Assembly: GCF_963082655.1 (NCBI RefSeq) | Contig: NC_081554.1 | Coordinates: forward strand, 190,033,437 to 190,097,436 | Length of the DNA stretch: 64,000 nucleotides | Direction: 5' to 3' | Source of the DNA: Stomoxys calcitrans | Lineage: Eukaryota > Arthropoda > Insecta > Diptera > Muscidae | Shown here: positions 23,995 through 36,134 of the stretch, piece by piece | Position numbering within the stretch: the first letter of the stretch is position 1 | Layout: each line of letters opens with the position of its first letter | The notes under the pieces: generated by a model | Told to the model about the DNA's origin: nothing | Seen by the model: the letters and a program-made list of their open reading frames with translations, nothing else | The model's database searches: none | Position numbers and translations under genes: made by a program

Positions 23995-24231
23995 TTGGGT
24001 TGCCCAAAAAGTAATTGCGGATTTTTCATATAGTCGGCGTTGACAAATTTTTTCACAGCTTGTGACTCTGTAATTGCATTCTTTCTTCTGTAAGTTATCA
24101 GCTGTTACTTTTAGCTTGCTTTAGAAAAAAAGTGTAAAAAAAGTATATTTGATTAAAGTTCATTCTAAGTTTTATTAAAAATGCATTTACTTTCTTTTAA
24201 AAAATCCGCAATTACTTTTTGGGCAACCCAA
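23995..24231 (-). mobile_element. Mariner-type MITE, full copy
   Basis: The ends are TTGGGTTGCCCAAAAAGTAA and TTTTTGGGCAACCCAA, with TA following at 24232. The orientation and interior match 17678-17914. Confidence 0.9.
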
Positions 24232-25162
24232 TAATTTCAGGGTCCAACCCCTAAACTCCCTTCAAACGACCGTGTTTGCCTACTAGAACAATAAATAATA
24301 GCAGCTGTATCGAAATATGGTCCGATTTGCACCAAATTCTACACGGATATTAAGTGGTCCAATAAGCACACGTCATTTTTCAATATTGTAGAACAAAATA
24401 TTGGTCTTTTTGGTAGCCATATCCAAATATAGACCGATCTGAACCATATACGACATGGATGTTGAAAAGCCTTACATAAGCCACTGTATCAAATTTCAGT
24501 GAAATCGGATTACAGATGTGCTTTTTATGGGGCCAAGACTTTAAATCGAGAGATCGGTTTATATGGCAGCTACCTGAACCGATCTGGGCCAAATTGAAGA
24601 GGGATGTCGAAGGGCCTAACACAACGCACTGTCCCAAAATTTCGGCAAAATCTGACAATAAATGTGACTTTTTATGGGCCCAAAAACTTAAATAGAGAGA
24701 TCGGTTTATATGGCAGCTATATCCAAATCTCGACCGATCTGAGCCAAATTGCAGAAAGTTGTTGAAGAGCCCAACGCAACTCACTATTCCGAATTTCGGC
24801 GACGTCGGACAATAAATGGGTCTTTTATGGGCCCACGACCCTAAATCGAGAGACCGGTCTATATGGCAGCTATATCCAAATCTGAACCGATCGGACAATA
24901 AATGCGCCTTTTACGGGCCCACGACCTTTAAGCGGAAGATTGGTCTATATGCCAGCTATATCCAAATATGGACCGATCTGGGTCAAATTGAAAATTTACA
25001 TCGTCTGGCCTAACACATCTCACTGTCTCAAATTTCAGCAAAAATGGATAACAAATGTGGCTTTTATACCCTAACACCATAAATCGGTGGTTCGGTCTAT
25101 ATGGAGGCTATATCAAGATATAGTCCGATATAGCCCATCTTTGAACTTAACCTGCTTATGAG

Positions 25163-26245
25163 AAACAAGTTAAAGCGTGCTAAGTTCGGCCGGGCCGAAT
25201 CTTATATACCCTCCACCATGGATCGCATTTGTGGAGTTCTTTTCCCGGCATCTCTTCTTAGGCAAAAAAAAGGTTACAAGAAAAGATTTGCTCTGCTATT
25301 AGAGCGATATCAAGATATGGTCCGGTTTGGACTACAATGACCTGTGTAAAATGTCAGCCAATTCGAATAAGAATTGCGCCCTTCGGGGGCTCAAGAAGTA
25401 AAATAGAGAGATCGATTTATATGGGAGCTGTATCGGGCTATAGACCGATTCAGACCATAATAAACACGTATGTTGATGGTCATGAGAGGATCTGTCGCCG
25501 TAAAATTTCAGGCAAATCGGATAATAATTGCGACCTCTAGAGGCTCCCTCTAGAGGCTCAAGAAGTCAAGATCCCAAGATCAGTTTATATGGCTGCTATA
25601 TCAGGTTATGAACCGATTTGAACCTTATTTGACATAGTTGTTGAAAGTAAGAATAAAATACGTCTTGCAAAATTTTAGCCAAATCGGATAAGAATTGCGC
25701 CCTCTAGAAGCTCAAGAAGTCAAGTCCCAAGATCGGTTTATATGACAGCTATATCAGGTTATAAACCGATTTAAACCATACTTGGCACAGTTGTTGGATA
25801 TCATAACAAAATACTACGTGCAATATTTTATTCCAATCGGATAAGAATTACGCAATCTAGAGGCTCAAGAAGTCAAGACCCAAGATCGGTTTATATGGCA
25901 GTTATATCAAAACATGGACCGATATGGCCCATTTACAATACCAACCGACCTATACTAATAAGAAGTATTTGTGCAAAATTTCAAGCGGCTAGCTTTACTC
26001 CTTCATAAGTTAGCGTGATTTCGACAGACAGACGGACGGACGGACAGACGGACGGACATGGCTAGATCGACATAAAATGTCGCGACGATCAAGAATATAA
26101 ATACTTTATGGGGTCTCAGACGAATATTTCGAGTAGTTACAAACAGAATGATGAAATTAGTATACCCCCTATCCTATGGTGGAGAGTATAACAAACAGAA
26201 TGACGAAATTAGTATACCCCCCATCTTATGGTGGAGGGTATAAAA
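25163..26245 (+). repeat. Complete family A INE-1-like element
   Basis: This is the best-preserved copy. It has the start AACAAGTTAAAGCGTGCTAA, a perfect hairpin TTCGGCC-G-GGCCGAA at 25185-25199, and TATACCCTCCACCATGG. It has about four 153 bp units, then a distal block with GACGGACGGACATGGCTAGA, CGATCAAGAATATAAATACT and TTTATGGGGTC. The right end is ATGGTGGAGGGTATA, the inverse of the left TATACCCTCCACCAT, and the last 60 bp are duplicated. The distal block is the sequence I know from Drosophila INE-1. Confidence 0.85.
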
Positions 26246-26348
26246 AAAGAATCTGCAAAGTTTCAGTTTAATGTCTCTGATTTTAAAGACTGTAGCGGGA
26301 CAGGACATGGCTAGATCATCTTAGATTTTTGCGGTGATCAAGAATATA

Positions 26349-26583
26349 TTGGGTGCCCATAAAGTAATTGCGGATTTTTTAAAAGAAAGTAAATGCATTT
26401 TTAATAAAACTTAGAATGAACCTTAATCAAAAATACTTTTTTACACTTTTTTTCTAAAGCAAGCTAAAAGTAGCAGCTGATAACTGACAGAAGAAAGAAT
26501 GCAATTTCAGAGTCACAAGCTGTGAAAAAAATTGTCAACGCCGACTATATGAAAAATCCGCAATTACTTTTTGGGCAACCCAA
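26349..26583 (+). mobile_element. Mariner-type MITE, full copy
   Basis: It starts TTGGGTGCCCATAAAGTAAT and ends GGGCAACCCAA, with TA on both sides (26347-26348 and 26584-26585). It is inserted in the family C distal block at GAATATATACACTTT. Its orientation is opposite to the 17678 copy. Confidence 0.92.
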
Positions 26584-26680
26584 TATATACACTTTAAAGG
26601 GCCGGAAATGGATATTTTGATGTGTTGCTAACGGAATGACAAAATGAATATACCCCCATCCTTCGTTGGTGTCTATAAAA

Positions 26681-28484
26681 ATAAATTAGATTTTTTTTTT
26701 TTTTTAGAAATTTTTCCACCAATTCATTCCTAAAATGTTAACCATTGTTTTGGCCCTGAATAAAACAGTACCTCCATGTACTCGTATGTAAATACCTCCC
26801 TCCAAAAAAATCATTACTCATTTAAAACTCGCATTATCTGTAATAATGATGAACCTCAATGGGGTTAATTTGACATCCCGTAAATTGTTGTCGTAGCAAT
26901 GTAAGGTTTGTTTTTTAAATAGCTTTTATAGTCAAATAAATGTTGACAAGTGGTATGCACACACACAGCCAAATACACACGAACACCACACATGTGCAAA
27001 CGCATAAGTAACTCTATTTTTATACAAATAAATAAAAGAAATACCACAGACGATCTATGGGCAAAAATTAGCAACAACAATACCAACAATATAAAAGAAA
27101 CAATTACAATTCCAATGTAATTGCTACATGATGGAAAAATCGTAGACCATACTGCAGCGCGTAATTAATGTGCGAATTGCGTAAAATTAAATAAAAAAAG
27201 AGTTATAAACAAAATTTACACATACTCACTGACACATGCATATATGGACTAACACACACACACACACACATGAGTAGTTTGTAAATATATTTCACTGGCT
27301 AACTTTATTAGATATGTTTAATAATTTTTTTTCGAATTTTGTAATGCCATACAAAATAGTGCAAAAAAAGACCCCCTCTAAAAATAAAGAAAAAATAATG
27401 TGGTCTACATACATTAGAGTTATAAAATTTAAAGCAACACCATGAAGAAAAGGCATAGTATAGACAAGCATATGTAAGTGAATCACTCAGGCATTACAAA
27501 TTAAGTCAAGAGAAAAATACAAAAAAAAAAAAAACACTGAAAATATAACAAAGCAATTTCATAGGAACTCCAAATTATTTTTAATGTGTCGATCAAAATG
27601 TAGACAAGGAATAGCAATACCCTAATATGTTCTTCTGATATTCTGACTGAATTCAAGAAAAAAAGAGAAAACATCTTCTCAGTGGGAGTCTTATTAAGCA
27701 CACATTTACCTAATTCCCCAGGGCTAACAACACTCCATTGTTGTTGGTTTTTTCTTTGCAAAACTAAATGCATTTAAATAAATACATATTTAAGGCATAA
27801 TAATAGCATGCAACCAACGCCATAAGTAAAAGTGTAAAGCGCCAGCTCCTACATACACTTTTGCTCCAACCCAAGAAAATGTGGAAAAATTGTGCTGCTG
27901 CTGGTGTCGCCGCACCGCGCCGCTGCTGCTGCTCGAACGATAACGTAAACAAACATGAAAATGGCATAGAAAATGAAAATGCATGCTGTGGAAATCAGAA
28001 ACTTGTTTCATAGCGAAAATAAAACTTCCTCATTGTTGTTCGTAGACACATGTACATACATTGCAGCAGGCGCACTCATATATTTCGTTTACATTTTTCG
28101 CTTCGAACAAAAACAAAAAAAAAACATAATTTTTTTTGTTCAATTGCGGTGGAAAATTTCGTGCAATTGATTCAATTTAAATGGCATAAATAGGCTAGAT
28201 ATTCCAGAAATTACAATATTAGGTGTTGAAAATGTATTACGTTATGTGGCCAGGGAAAAATATATTTATTTTTATATCAAAAGACTGAAGACACAAACCT
28301 GGTTGAGTTATAATCTGTGGCATGGTTATATTGTTGTTGTCTAAAAACAGCTTGCTTTCTAGCATAATCTAATCTATGGAAAATTTCATGGGATTGATTT
28401 AATCAAAATGGCATAAATAGTAGAGAAATTGTGTCACTACATATAAGCAGTGAGATTCTTGTTTTGCTTTGGTGGGGGATAATA
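26681..28484. other. Unique A+T-rich DNA
   Basis: No gene is recognised. It contains a CA microsatellite at 27254-27270, a GCTGCTGCTG/CCGCACCGCGCC patch at 27893-27935, and a copy of the dispersed motif at about 28278-28299. The short open frames (for example 27764-27967) show no family resemblance. Confidence 0.45.
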
Positions 28485-28719
28485 GGGTTGCCCAAAAAGT
28501 AATTGCGGATTTTTTAAAAGAAAGTAAATGCATTTTTAATAAAACTTAGAATGAACTTTTATCAAATATACTTTTTTCACACTTTTTTTCTAAACAAGCT
28601 AAAAGTAACAGCTGATAACTGACAGAAGAAAGAATGCAATTACAGAGTCACAAGCTGTGAAAAAATTTGTCAACGCCGACTATATGAAAAATCCGCAATT
28701 ACTTTTTGGGCAACCCGAA
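28485..28719 (+). mobile_element. Mariner-type MITE, full copy
   Basis: It starts GGGTTGCCCAAAAAGTAATT just after TA and ends TTTTTGGGCAACCCGAAA. Slight loss is seen at both outer edges. Confidence 0.88.
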
Positions 28720-28959
28720 ATATTGGTACAAAAGACTTAAGACACAAACTTCGGGAAACTATTTTGTCGTATAAAAATATGAAACAAACATCGGAAAAAT
28801 TTAAAAAAAAATTGATTTAATGGCTTAACTTTTTTGGAGTACAAAGTAGTTTATGCAGATCAAAAGACTTAAGACACAAACTTGGGCTGTGGTAAACGAC
28901 AATTAAAAGACTTAATTAAAAACCTGAAATATTTTAAAAGGAAGTTTTTTAATAGGCTT
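28720..28959. repeat. Cluster of the AAAAGACTTAAGACACAAAC motif
   Basis: Near-identical copies occur at about 28730 and 28862, with a weaker one at about 28904. Intervening sequence is A+T-rich. Confidence 0.6.
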
Positions 28960-29961
28960 ATATTTATACCCACCGCCGAAGAATGGGGGTATATTCATTT
29001 TGTCATTCCGTTTGTATATGTTCTTGACCGTCGTACAAATCTAAGTCTATCTAGCCATGTCCGTCCGCCTGAAATCCCGCTACGCTCTTTAAAAATTAGG
29101 AAATTGATCTGAAACTTTGCACAGATTCGTTTGTGTCCATAGGCAGGTTAGGTTCGAAGATGGGCTATATCGGACTATATCTTAATATAGCCCTTATTTA
29201 GACTGATTTGAGGTCTTAGGCCCATCAAATCCACATTTTTTATCTGATTTTGCTGAAATTTGAGACAGAGAGTTGTGTTTGGCCTCCAACATCTTTCTGA
29301 AATTTGGCCTAGATCGGTCCTGATTTGAATACAGCTGCCATATAGACCGATATCGCGAGTTTAGGTCTTGAATTGTCCAATTTCGCTGAAATTCGGGACA
29401 GTGAGTTGTATTAGGCCCTTCGATTCTGATTTGGATGCAGTTGCCATATAGATCGATCTGTCGATTTAAGTTCTTTGGCCCATACTACAATAGGAGCATA
29501 GCGAGATGTGTTATGTTCCTTGACATTCCTGTTCAATACGACCCAGATCGGTTTAGATTTTGATATAGCTGTCGTATATACCGATCTTCCAATTTAAATG
29601 TATTACTCGAATTTCGCTGAAATTTGAAACAGTGGACAGTGTTAGGATCTTCGACATTTTTGTTCAATATAGTTCAGATCGGTCTATATTTGGAAAAAGC
29701 TGGCATAAACATATACCGATCTCCCGATTTAAGTTCATAGTCCCTTAAAAGGTGCATTTTGTAACCCATGAATTTGATACAATGCGTTGTGTTAGACCCT
29801 AACAAAGCCTTCCTGAATATGATGGAGATTGGACTATATTTAGATATAGCTGTTATGGGATCATAAATGATGCATTTTTCATGGCATTATGACGAAAGGT
29901 GGTTAGTATATATATCCTAGGTGGTGAGTATATAAAGTTCGGGCCGGCCGAACCGACCACC
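28960..29961 (-). repeat. Family C INE-1-like element, minus strand
   Basis: The distal block comes first (TATACCCACCGCCGAAGAAT, GGGGGTATATTCATTTTGTC, CATGTCCGTCCGCC). About five units of 150 bp follow (ATAGCTGCCATATAGACCGA types). It ends with the hairpin terminus GTTCGGGCCGGCCGAAC at about 29939. Confidence 0.78.
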
Positions 29962-30425
29962 GTGGGATGGGGGTATACTAATCTAGTCATTCCGTTTGTA
30001 AGACCTCGAAATATTCGTCTAAGACCCCATAAAGTTTATATATTGTTGATCATCTCGACTTTCTGAGTCGATCTAGTCATGTCCGTCCGTCCGCCCGTCC
30101 GCCTATCGAAATCTCGATAGCGGTCGAACGCGTAAAGCTAAATTTTGCACAGATACTTAATATTGATGCAGGTCGTTGGTGTTTGCAAATGGGTCACATC
30201 GGTTCAGATTTAGACATAGTTCCCATATAAACCGATCTACCGATTTGACGTCTTGAGGCCCTGGAAGCCGCATTGGTTGAAATTTTGCATGCGGTGTTTT
30301 GTTACGACTTTCAACAATTGTGCGAAGTACGGTCACTATCGGTCTATAACCTGATATAGCTCCCATGTAAACCGGTCTACTTATCACCCTAGTTCGATTT
30401 CTAAAAGCTTTAAGGTTTGCTGGTT
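29962..30425 (-). repeat. Family A INE-1-like fragment, minus strand
   Basis: The distal block GTGGGATGGGGGTATACTAA, ACCCCATAAAGTTTATATAT and GTCATGTCCGTCCGTCCGCC is followed by one to two units (AACCTGATATAGCTCCCATG). It breaks off near 30425. Confidence 0.75.
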
Positions 30426-30576
30426 TGACAGAAGTTTGGCATGTAGAATAAAAGTATGCCCTTCAACTAAATTTATTTTGTACAAATTTAAAGCAGAATC
30501 CATGGTGGTGGGTTCCCAATATTCGGCTTGGGCGAGCTTAAGGCCTTTTTCCTTATTTTTCTTTTGTCTATACCAT

Positions 30577-30813
30577 TGGTTGCCCAAAAAGTAATTGCGG
30601 ATTTTTTAAAAGAAAGTAAATGCATTTTTAATAAAACTTAGAATGAACTTTAATCAAATATATACTTTTTTTACACTTTTTTTCTAAAGCAAGCTAAAAG
30701 TTACAGCTGATAACTAAAAGAAGAAAGAATGCAACTACAGAGTCACAAGCTGTGAAAAAATTTGTCAACGCCGACTATATGAAAAATCCGCAATTACTTT
30801 TTGTGCAACCCAA
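30577..30813 (+). mobile_element. Mariner-type MITE, full copy
   Basis: It starts TTGGTTGCCCAAAAAGTAAT and ends TTTTTGTGCAACCCAA, with TA following. It lies directly against the 3' side of the RTE-like LINE. Confidence 0.88.
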
Positions 30814-30814
30814 T

Positions 30815-32640
30815 ACATTAGAAGACAATTCCTTTACTTTAATTGGCCATTACAGAAAATGTTTGCCTTTAGCCGAACGTAGAATCGATGTCCAAGCGCA
30901 TCGATTTTCTGCGCTTCTCCAATCTCTGACATACAGGTATGAGATGTCGCTTTCCACTTGGCCATTCGTTCGGAATTTTAGTCTTCCCCTTTTGCGTGAT
31001 CTATTGTGGTCTCCTTCATGATCCACACATTATCTAATCAACGCAATCGTTGTATTTGGATGCGTTTTACTATGTTATCATCGTCATACAGCTCGTGGTT
31101 AATACGTCGTCTATATTCTCCATTAACACAGACTCGTATTTTACACAGGATTTTTCTCTCAAACACTCCAAGCATCGCCTCATCTGCTTTCTTAAGTACC
31201 CATGCTTCGGAGCCATGCAACAGCCGGGTAGTCTCAGTGTCTTGTATAGTGTAATTTTCGTCTGTCGTGAGGTGACTTTGCTTCTCAACTGCTTGCTCAA
31301 TCCAAAGTAGCATCTGTTAGTCAATATTATCCTTCGTTTTATTTCAAAACTGGTGTCACTTGTTTCGGTTGCGGCGGTGCCAAGGTAGATAAGGTTGCTG
31401 ACTATCTCAAAGTTGTAGTTCCCAACTTTCTTCATTTTCTTTATCTGATCGGGTTTACAGGGCTTTGTAGGAGTTGCTATCATCACCTTTGTCTTATCTC
31501 AATTTACTGCTAAACCCACTTTGGCTGATTCTCTATCGATAATCTCCATGGCGTCGGCATAGGCGTGTAGCTTATGTTCTCTTGTTGCTTATGTTCAAAT
31601 ATGCATCTCGTATTAACAGGATATGCTGTCTCCCTGTCTGAAACTTTTTTTGGTATTGAGCCGTTCGGAGAGGTACTTATCTATTTTAACTAAGGAACGT
31701 GTATCAGCAAGCGTCATCTTGCAAAGTCGTATTGGTTTTGCATGAATATCAAACTCAGACATGGCTTGAAATACCTTTGAAAGGTCTGTCAAAGGCGGCT
31801 TTGTAGTCCACGGAAAGATGGTAGATGTTGATTTGTCCTTCTCGGGACTTTTCCAGAATTTGGCGCAGTGTAAATATCTGGTCAATGGTGAATTTACCAG
31901 GTCTTAAGCCCCACTTATAGGCCCCAATTATTTCGTTGACTTTAGACCTTAAATTTTCACACAGTACGCTCGATAGTATATTGTATGCGATGGGCAGGAG
32001 AATTATTCGTTATAGTTGGACACATATCGTCTTGGTCCCTTCTTGTGTACGGGACAAAGTTTGCTGAGATAACAATCATCGGGTATGCGTTCTTCTAGTC
32101 AAATTGCGCAGATAAGGGGATGTATACGCTTTATCAGCGTGTCGCCTCGGGTCTTAAATAGTTCAACGGGCAACTCATCGGTTCCTGTTGCTTTGTTGTT
32201 CTGCAGTCGAGTCACTGCAACTTGGTTCTCATTCTGACTAGGAGATAAACGTTCTATACCATCATCACGGATTGGTTCCGAGGTATCCTCTTCGCTGGCA
32301 TCGTCGGATACTAGCAGCTGGGTTAAATTTTTTTCCATATCCTCAGCACACTATCTGTATCAGTTACCAGATTTCTTTCTTTGTGTCTGCAGGAGGATGT
32401 GCCTGCACCAAAGCCATCGGTTGTTTAATTCTCTGGTAGAATTTTCCGACTTTATTCTATCTTCTGAGCACTTCGATTGGCTCAAACTCACTTATTTCCA
32501 TTTCCTTTTTCTTTCTGCGGAAAAGACGTTTCTCCTCTCACTTTTTCTCCCGATACCTCCCCTTCATCTGGCACGTTGCTACTGATTGCATGGTTGCTCT
32601 ATGCGCCACATTCTTGGTTTCAGTAGCATTTCGATACCGT
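30815..32640 (-). pseudogene. RTE-type LINE, reverse transcriptase remnant
   Basis: Reading on the minus strand with frameshifts: a linker before the RT near 32500-32350 (RKFYQ-type, then NLVTD and VLRIWKK); RT fingers at 32338-32099 (NNKATGTDELPVELFKTRGD); palm at 31885-31613 (YKAAFD-like segment, KVFQAMSEFDIHAKPIRLCK, SFRQGDSISC); then MIATPTK and VSNLIYLGTA at 31486-31400. The thumb and tail follow (IKRRIILTNRCYFGLSKQLR, RQTKITLYKTLRLPG, ADEAMLGVFERKIL, EYRRRINHELYDDDN). The YADD segment is decayed. No endonuclease part is visible. The same family supplies the fragment at 59740-60025. Confidence 0.82.
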
Positions 32641-32699
32641 TGGTCGTTACATGGTTATTGGTTATCTTGAGGGATGCTTCTGTTAGCCAAATACTTTTT

Positions 32700-33448
32700 T
32701 GGGTTCAAAACCTTGAATCGAGAGATTGGTCTATATGGCAGCTATATCCAAATCTGGTCCGATCTGGGCCAAGTTGCAGAGCGATGTCGAAGAGCCTAAC
32801 ACAACTCACTGTCTCAAATTTTGGCGAAATCGGGCGATAAGTGCGCCTTTTATGGGCGCAAGATCGATCGAGGGATCGGTCTATATGGCAGCTATATCCA
32901 AATCTCAACCGATCTAAGCCAAATTGAAGAAGGAGGTCGAAGGGCTTAACACAACTCACTGTCCCGAATTTCGGCGACATCGGATAATAAATGCGCCTTT
33001 TATGGGCCCAAAACCATAAATCGAGATATCGGTCTATATGATAGCTATATCCAAAGACGAATGTTGATGAGCCTTACACAACTCACTATCCCAAATTTGG
33101 CAAAATCGGACAATAAATGCGCCTTTTACGGGCCCAAACCTTAAATCGGGAGATCGGTCTATATGGCAGCTATATCCAAATCTGTACCGATCTGGGCCAA
33201 ATTGAAGTAGGATGTCAAAGAGCCTAAAGCAACTCACTGTCCCAAATTTCAGCAAAATCGGATAATAAATGTGGCTTTTATGGGCTTAAGTCCCTAAATC
33301 GGCCGATCAGCCGATATATTAAGATATAGTCCATCTTCGAACTTAACCTGCCTATGGACAAAAAAGGAATCTGTTCAAAATTTCAGCTGTGTTGCAAACG
33401 GAATGACAAAATGAATATACCCCCATCCTTGGGTGTTGGGTATACAAA
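32700..33448 (+). repeat. Family C INE-1-like array
   Basis: Four units with GGTCTATATGGCAGCTATAT and ACTCACTGTCCCAAATTTC at about 150 bp spacing. It ends with GAATATACCCCCATCCTTGG and GTGTTGGGTATAC. Confidence 0.8.
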
Positions 33449-33690
33449 TATGGGGTGTCAACCCCACCCCCCCCCCCCCCAAAAACAGTCGAACAACCAA
33501 TGTTACCTGTACCCCGATTACAAGAACATATGACATAGAGATAAACAGATAGACATAGCTACATCGAAACAGGCGATTCTAAGCCGATCGATACACTTGT
33601 CAATGGGTCTAGCTCTACTCCTTCTTAGCGTTGTTAACAAAATGCACACATTTATAATATAAAGGTTATGTAGGGTATAAAGCCCTAAGA
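33449..33690. repeat. C-run and repeat tail
   Basis: A C14 run at 33467-33480, then TACATCGAAACAGGCGATTC and CCGATCGATACACTTGTCAA, resembling the distal part of family D. Confidence 0.5.
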
Positions 33691-36134
33691 GAATATTAAA
33701 ATGTCATTACAGCCGTACAACGGTAACACTGGCCACAGCATAACCCAATCAATCCCGAACCTCAAAACTGTGTCTTCATAGACTTTATTCCTTAGGGCCG
33801 ATAATAAGTAGATAAGGGTTAGGGGCTAAGCTATCAATATTTCCATGTATTGCAAAATTAATTCAATTAAATAAAACCCCCTGTGGTGAGCATGCAAATA
33901 TTACAGAAGATTTATGGTGGTCTTGTCACCCTTCCGAATTTAAACAATTTTTACTTGTTTGTTTTCCGTTTGACTTTTGCAGCTTCGCTTAATACATTTG
34001 GCAAATATGCAGCTTTGTTAACCTTTTGAAATCTGTATATCACACTAAAATAATTTTACGTTTCCTTTATTTTCAGGTAAGTTAATTTTTGAATATTTGA
34101 ATGTGGTAAGTTTGTAATTTAATTAAAAAATTTGTCATAGACAAATGAGCTCCACAGTTGAGCATTTAGCTTGAAAACTTATTCAAAATGATGTGAGGTA
34201 ACACTTAGCTTGGAAACTAATTAAATATGATATTGGGAAAAAACAATTTTTTCCCATTTTTTGAATAAAAATATTTTAAACCATTAATCCCCTGGTTCGA
34301 TTTGTATGAAATTTCATTGTGTTCTTTATTTAAAGCAATTATATAAACAAAGTATTTTTTTTTGAATTTTTTAAAACATTTTTTTAATTTTTTTTTTTTT
34401 TGAATTTTTTCGAGAAATCAATTTTTTGATACATGCAACAATTTTTGATTTTGTCTTTTTTTATGAAGTCCATTTGTTTTTTGCTTTATATATGGAAAAT
34501 ATATTCATTCTGGTAGTTATGTCATTCATTTATTCTTCTTTTGCATCATTGACATACATTTTGCTCTGCATTTAATGCCAACGGCAAAATCTTGTTCAAA
34601 AGACTTAAGACAAAAACCTCAAAATGTTACACGTGAGTTGCATTAAAGTTCGTTTCTTAAGTCTTTTGTATGGAATATGCTAAATCACCTGCAAAGACAA
34701 TTTCATCTCTACATCTCAAACAAAACGAACAATTCCCACCATATTTCATTGACCAAAATCAAATGACATTTTATACAAAAAGTCAACTAGTCTGCCAAAC
34801 GTTCAGATGGTCAGTGGGCCTTTAGTTGACCAGAGATTACATCATAAGCGAAGTACTAAAACGCATTCGAACTGCAGGCTAACAAGAGAAAAGTGAACAG
34901 AAGTTAAACAAGGTTTCTTATTGAACTGTAAAAAAAAAGAAAACAAATGCAGCTGCAATATTTTGTTGTTGGTTTGTGTAACAATAACCAAAGGTTTAAG
35001 CTGCAGTAGCCAGCCAGTTATAGATTTGTCGGCCTCTGGGTCCAGGTCCCTGCTATGGAGTCAGTTTTACACATGCATTCGCGTGTGACCATTGTTCAGG
35101 CTCCATTGAAGTTTAAAAAGCTCCACTTTAAATGACATTTTATTTGCATTTTTCAATTCAATTGTTGCAGTGAATTGGTAGCGGTTTGTGAAGTGGAGTC
35201 AACAAAAATTTATTACAAAGCCTGCAAGATTTAGGGTATTGTTCATCATTATTTTTCTCTTTTAAAGCTGTTGAAGAGGTCACTCTAATACACCATCATC
35301 ACCTTAGGAGATAAAAATCAGGCAAATTTATAACCAACAATTAATGTTAATAATATTTTAACAAAAATATTTGCTTGGGCGAAAAAACGCCACACCTTTC
35401 AATTTCTGTTGAATTTTCTAACAAATTATGACCCATTTTGTGCATTGTCTACATAACACAACTCTAAGGTTCAATTCAGTTCACTTGACTTTGTTTTGGG
35501 TTCATTTCAGCTTCCTTTCGGTCTTTACATTTCATTGTGAACTGTAATTAGTGTTCAAGGTCAAGGCGTTTCTCATCTGATTTTATTACAATTTGGCTTG
35601 TGTGTAATGCGGAGATTTCTCCGTAGCTCAACTATGGCTTATAAAGTTGTTATGGTTTAGGGTAATTTTTACAACTGTTTTTGTTTTTCTTTTTTTTTCA
35701 ACACTCCATAGAGCCCTAGTTATGGTCTAGTGACTGTCTGTTAGTTCATGGAAATGAATGAAGAAAATAAAAAAAAAATATATGAAATAAAATTGAGCCA
35801 ACAATGCCTTTTAAATCCATTTGATGAACTGTTAACGCCATAATCTTTGTAGGAGAGCAATAAAATTCGTTTAATTTTTTTAGTCTAATAAACAATCATA
35901 AATGCAGTAGTCTTATTAATATAATTGACCTTAGGATATTTGAGAATTTAATTGTTTTGTTTGAAAAAATCGAATAATTGTTTTTTGGTTTTTTGGAAAA
36001 TTGATAATTCTCAAAAAAATAGCCGTTAACAAGGTTATTGGAATTTACATATCATCATTAAAATAACAAATTATGGAATAAAGGTTAAATCAATTTATGT
36101 GCTTTGTGTGAAGTTTACTTTTAGTGTAAGGGGG
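33691..36134. other. Unique DNA
   Basis: No coding frame of note over 2.4 kb. It includes two oppositely oriented dispersed-motif copies at about 34599 and 34654 (AAAAGACTTAAGAC; TTCTTAAGTCTTTTG), and long T-tracts at 34370-34420. It could be intron or intergenic DNA. Confidence 0.45.

Larger units (their letters stand above)
24232..26680 (+). repeat. Family C INE-1-like element split by a family A element and a MITE
   Basis: Units of about 150 bp (GGTCTATATGGCAGCTATAT, CCAAATTTCGGCGACAT) run to about 25155. The distal block resumes at 26246 (GAATCTGCAAAGTTTCAGTT, GACATGGCTAGATCATCTTA, GATCAAGAATATA) and, after the MITE, at 26584 (TATACACTTTAAAGGGCCGG, AATATACCCCCATCC). It ends near 26680. 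Confidence 0.78.

Noticed and set aside
24380..24898. A 172-codon minus-strand frame
   Set aside because: It is a family C array read through; the same peptide (FGYSCHIDRSLDL) appears at 14690, 32705, 33034 and 45445 wherever the repeat lies.
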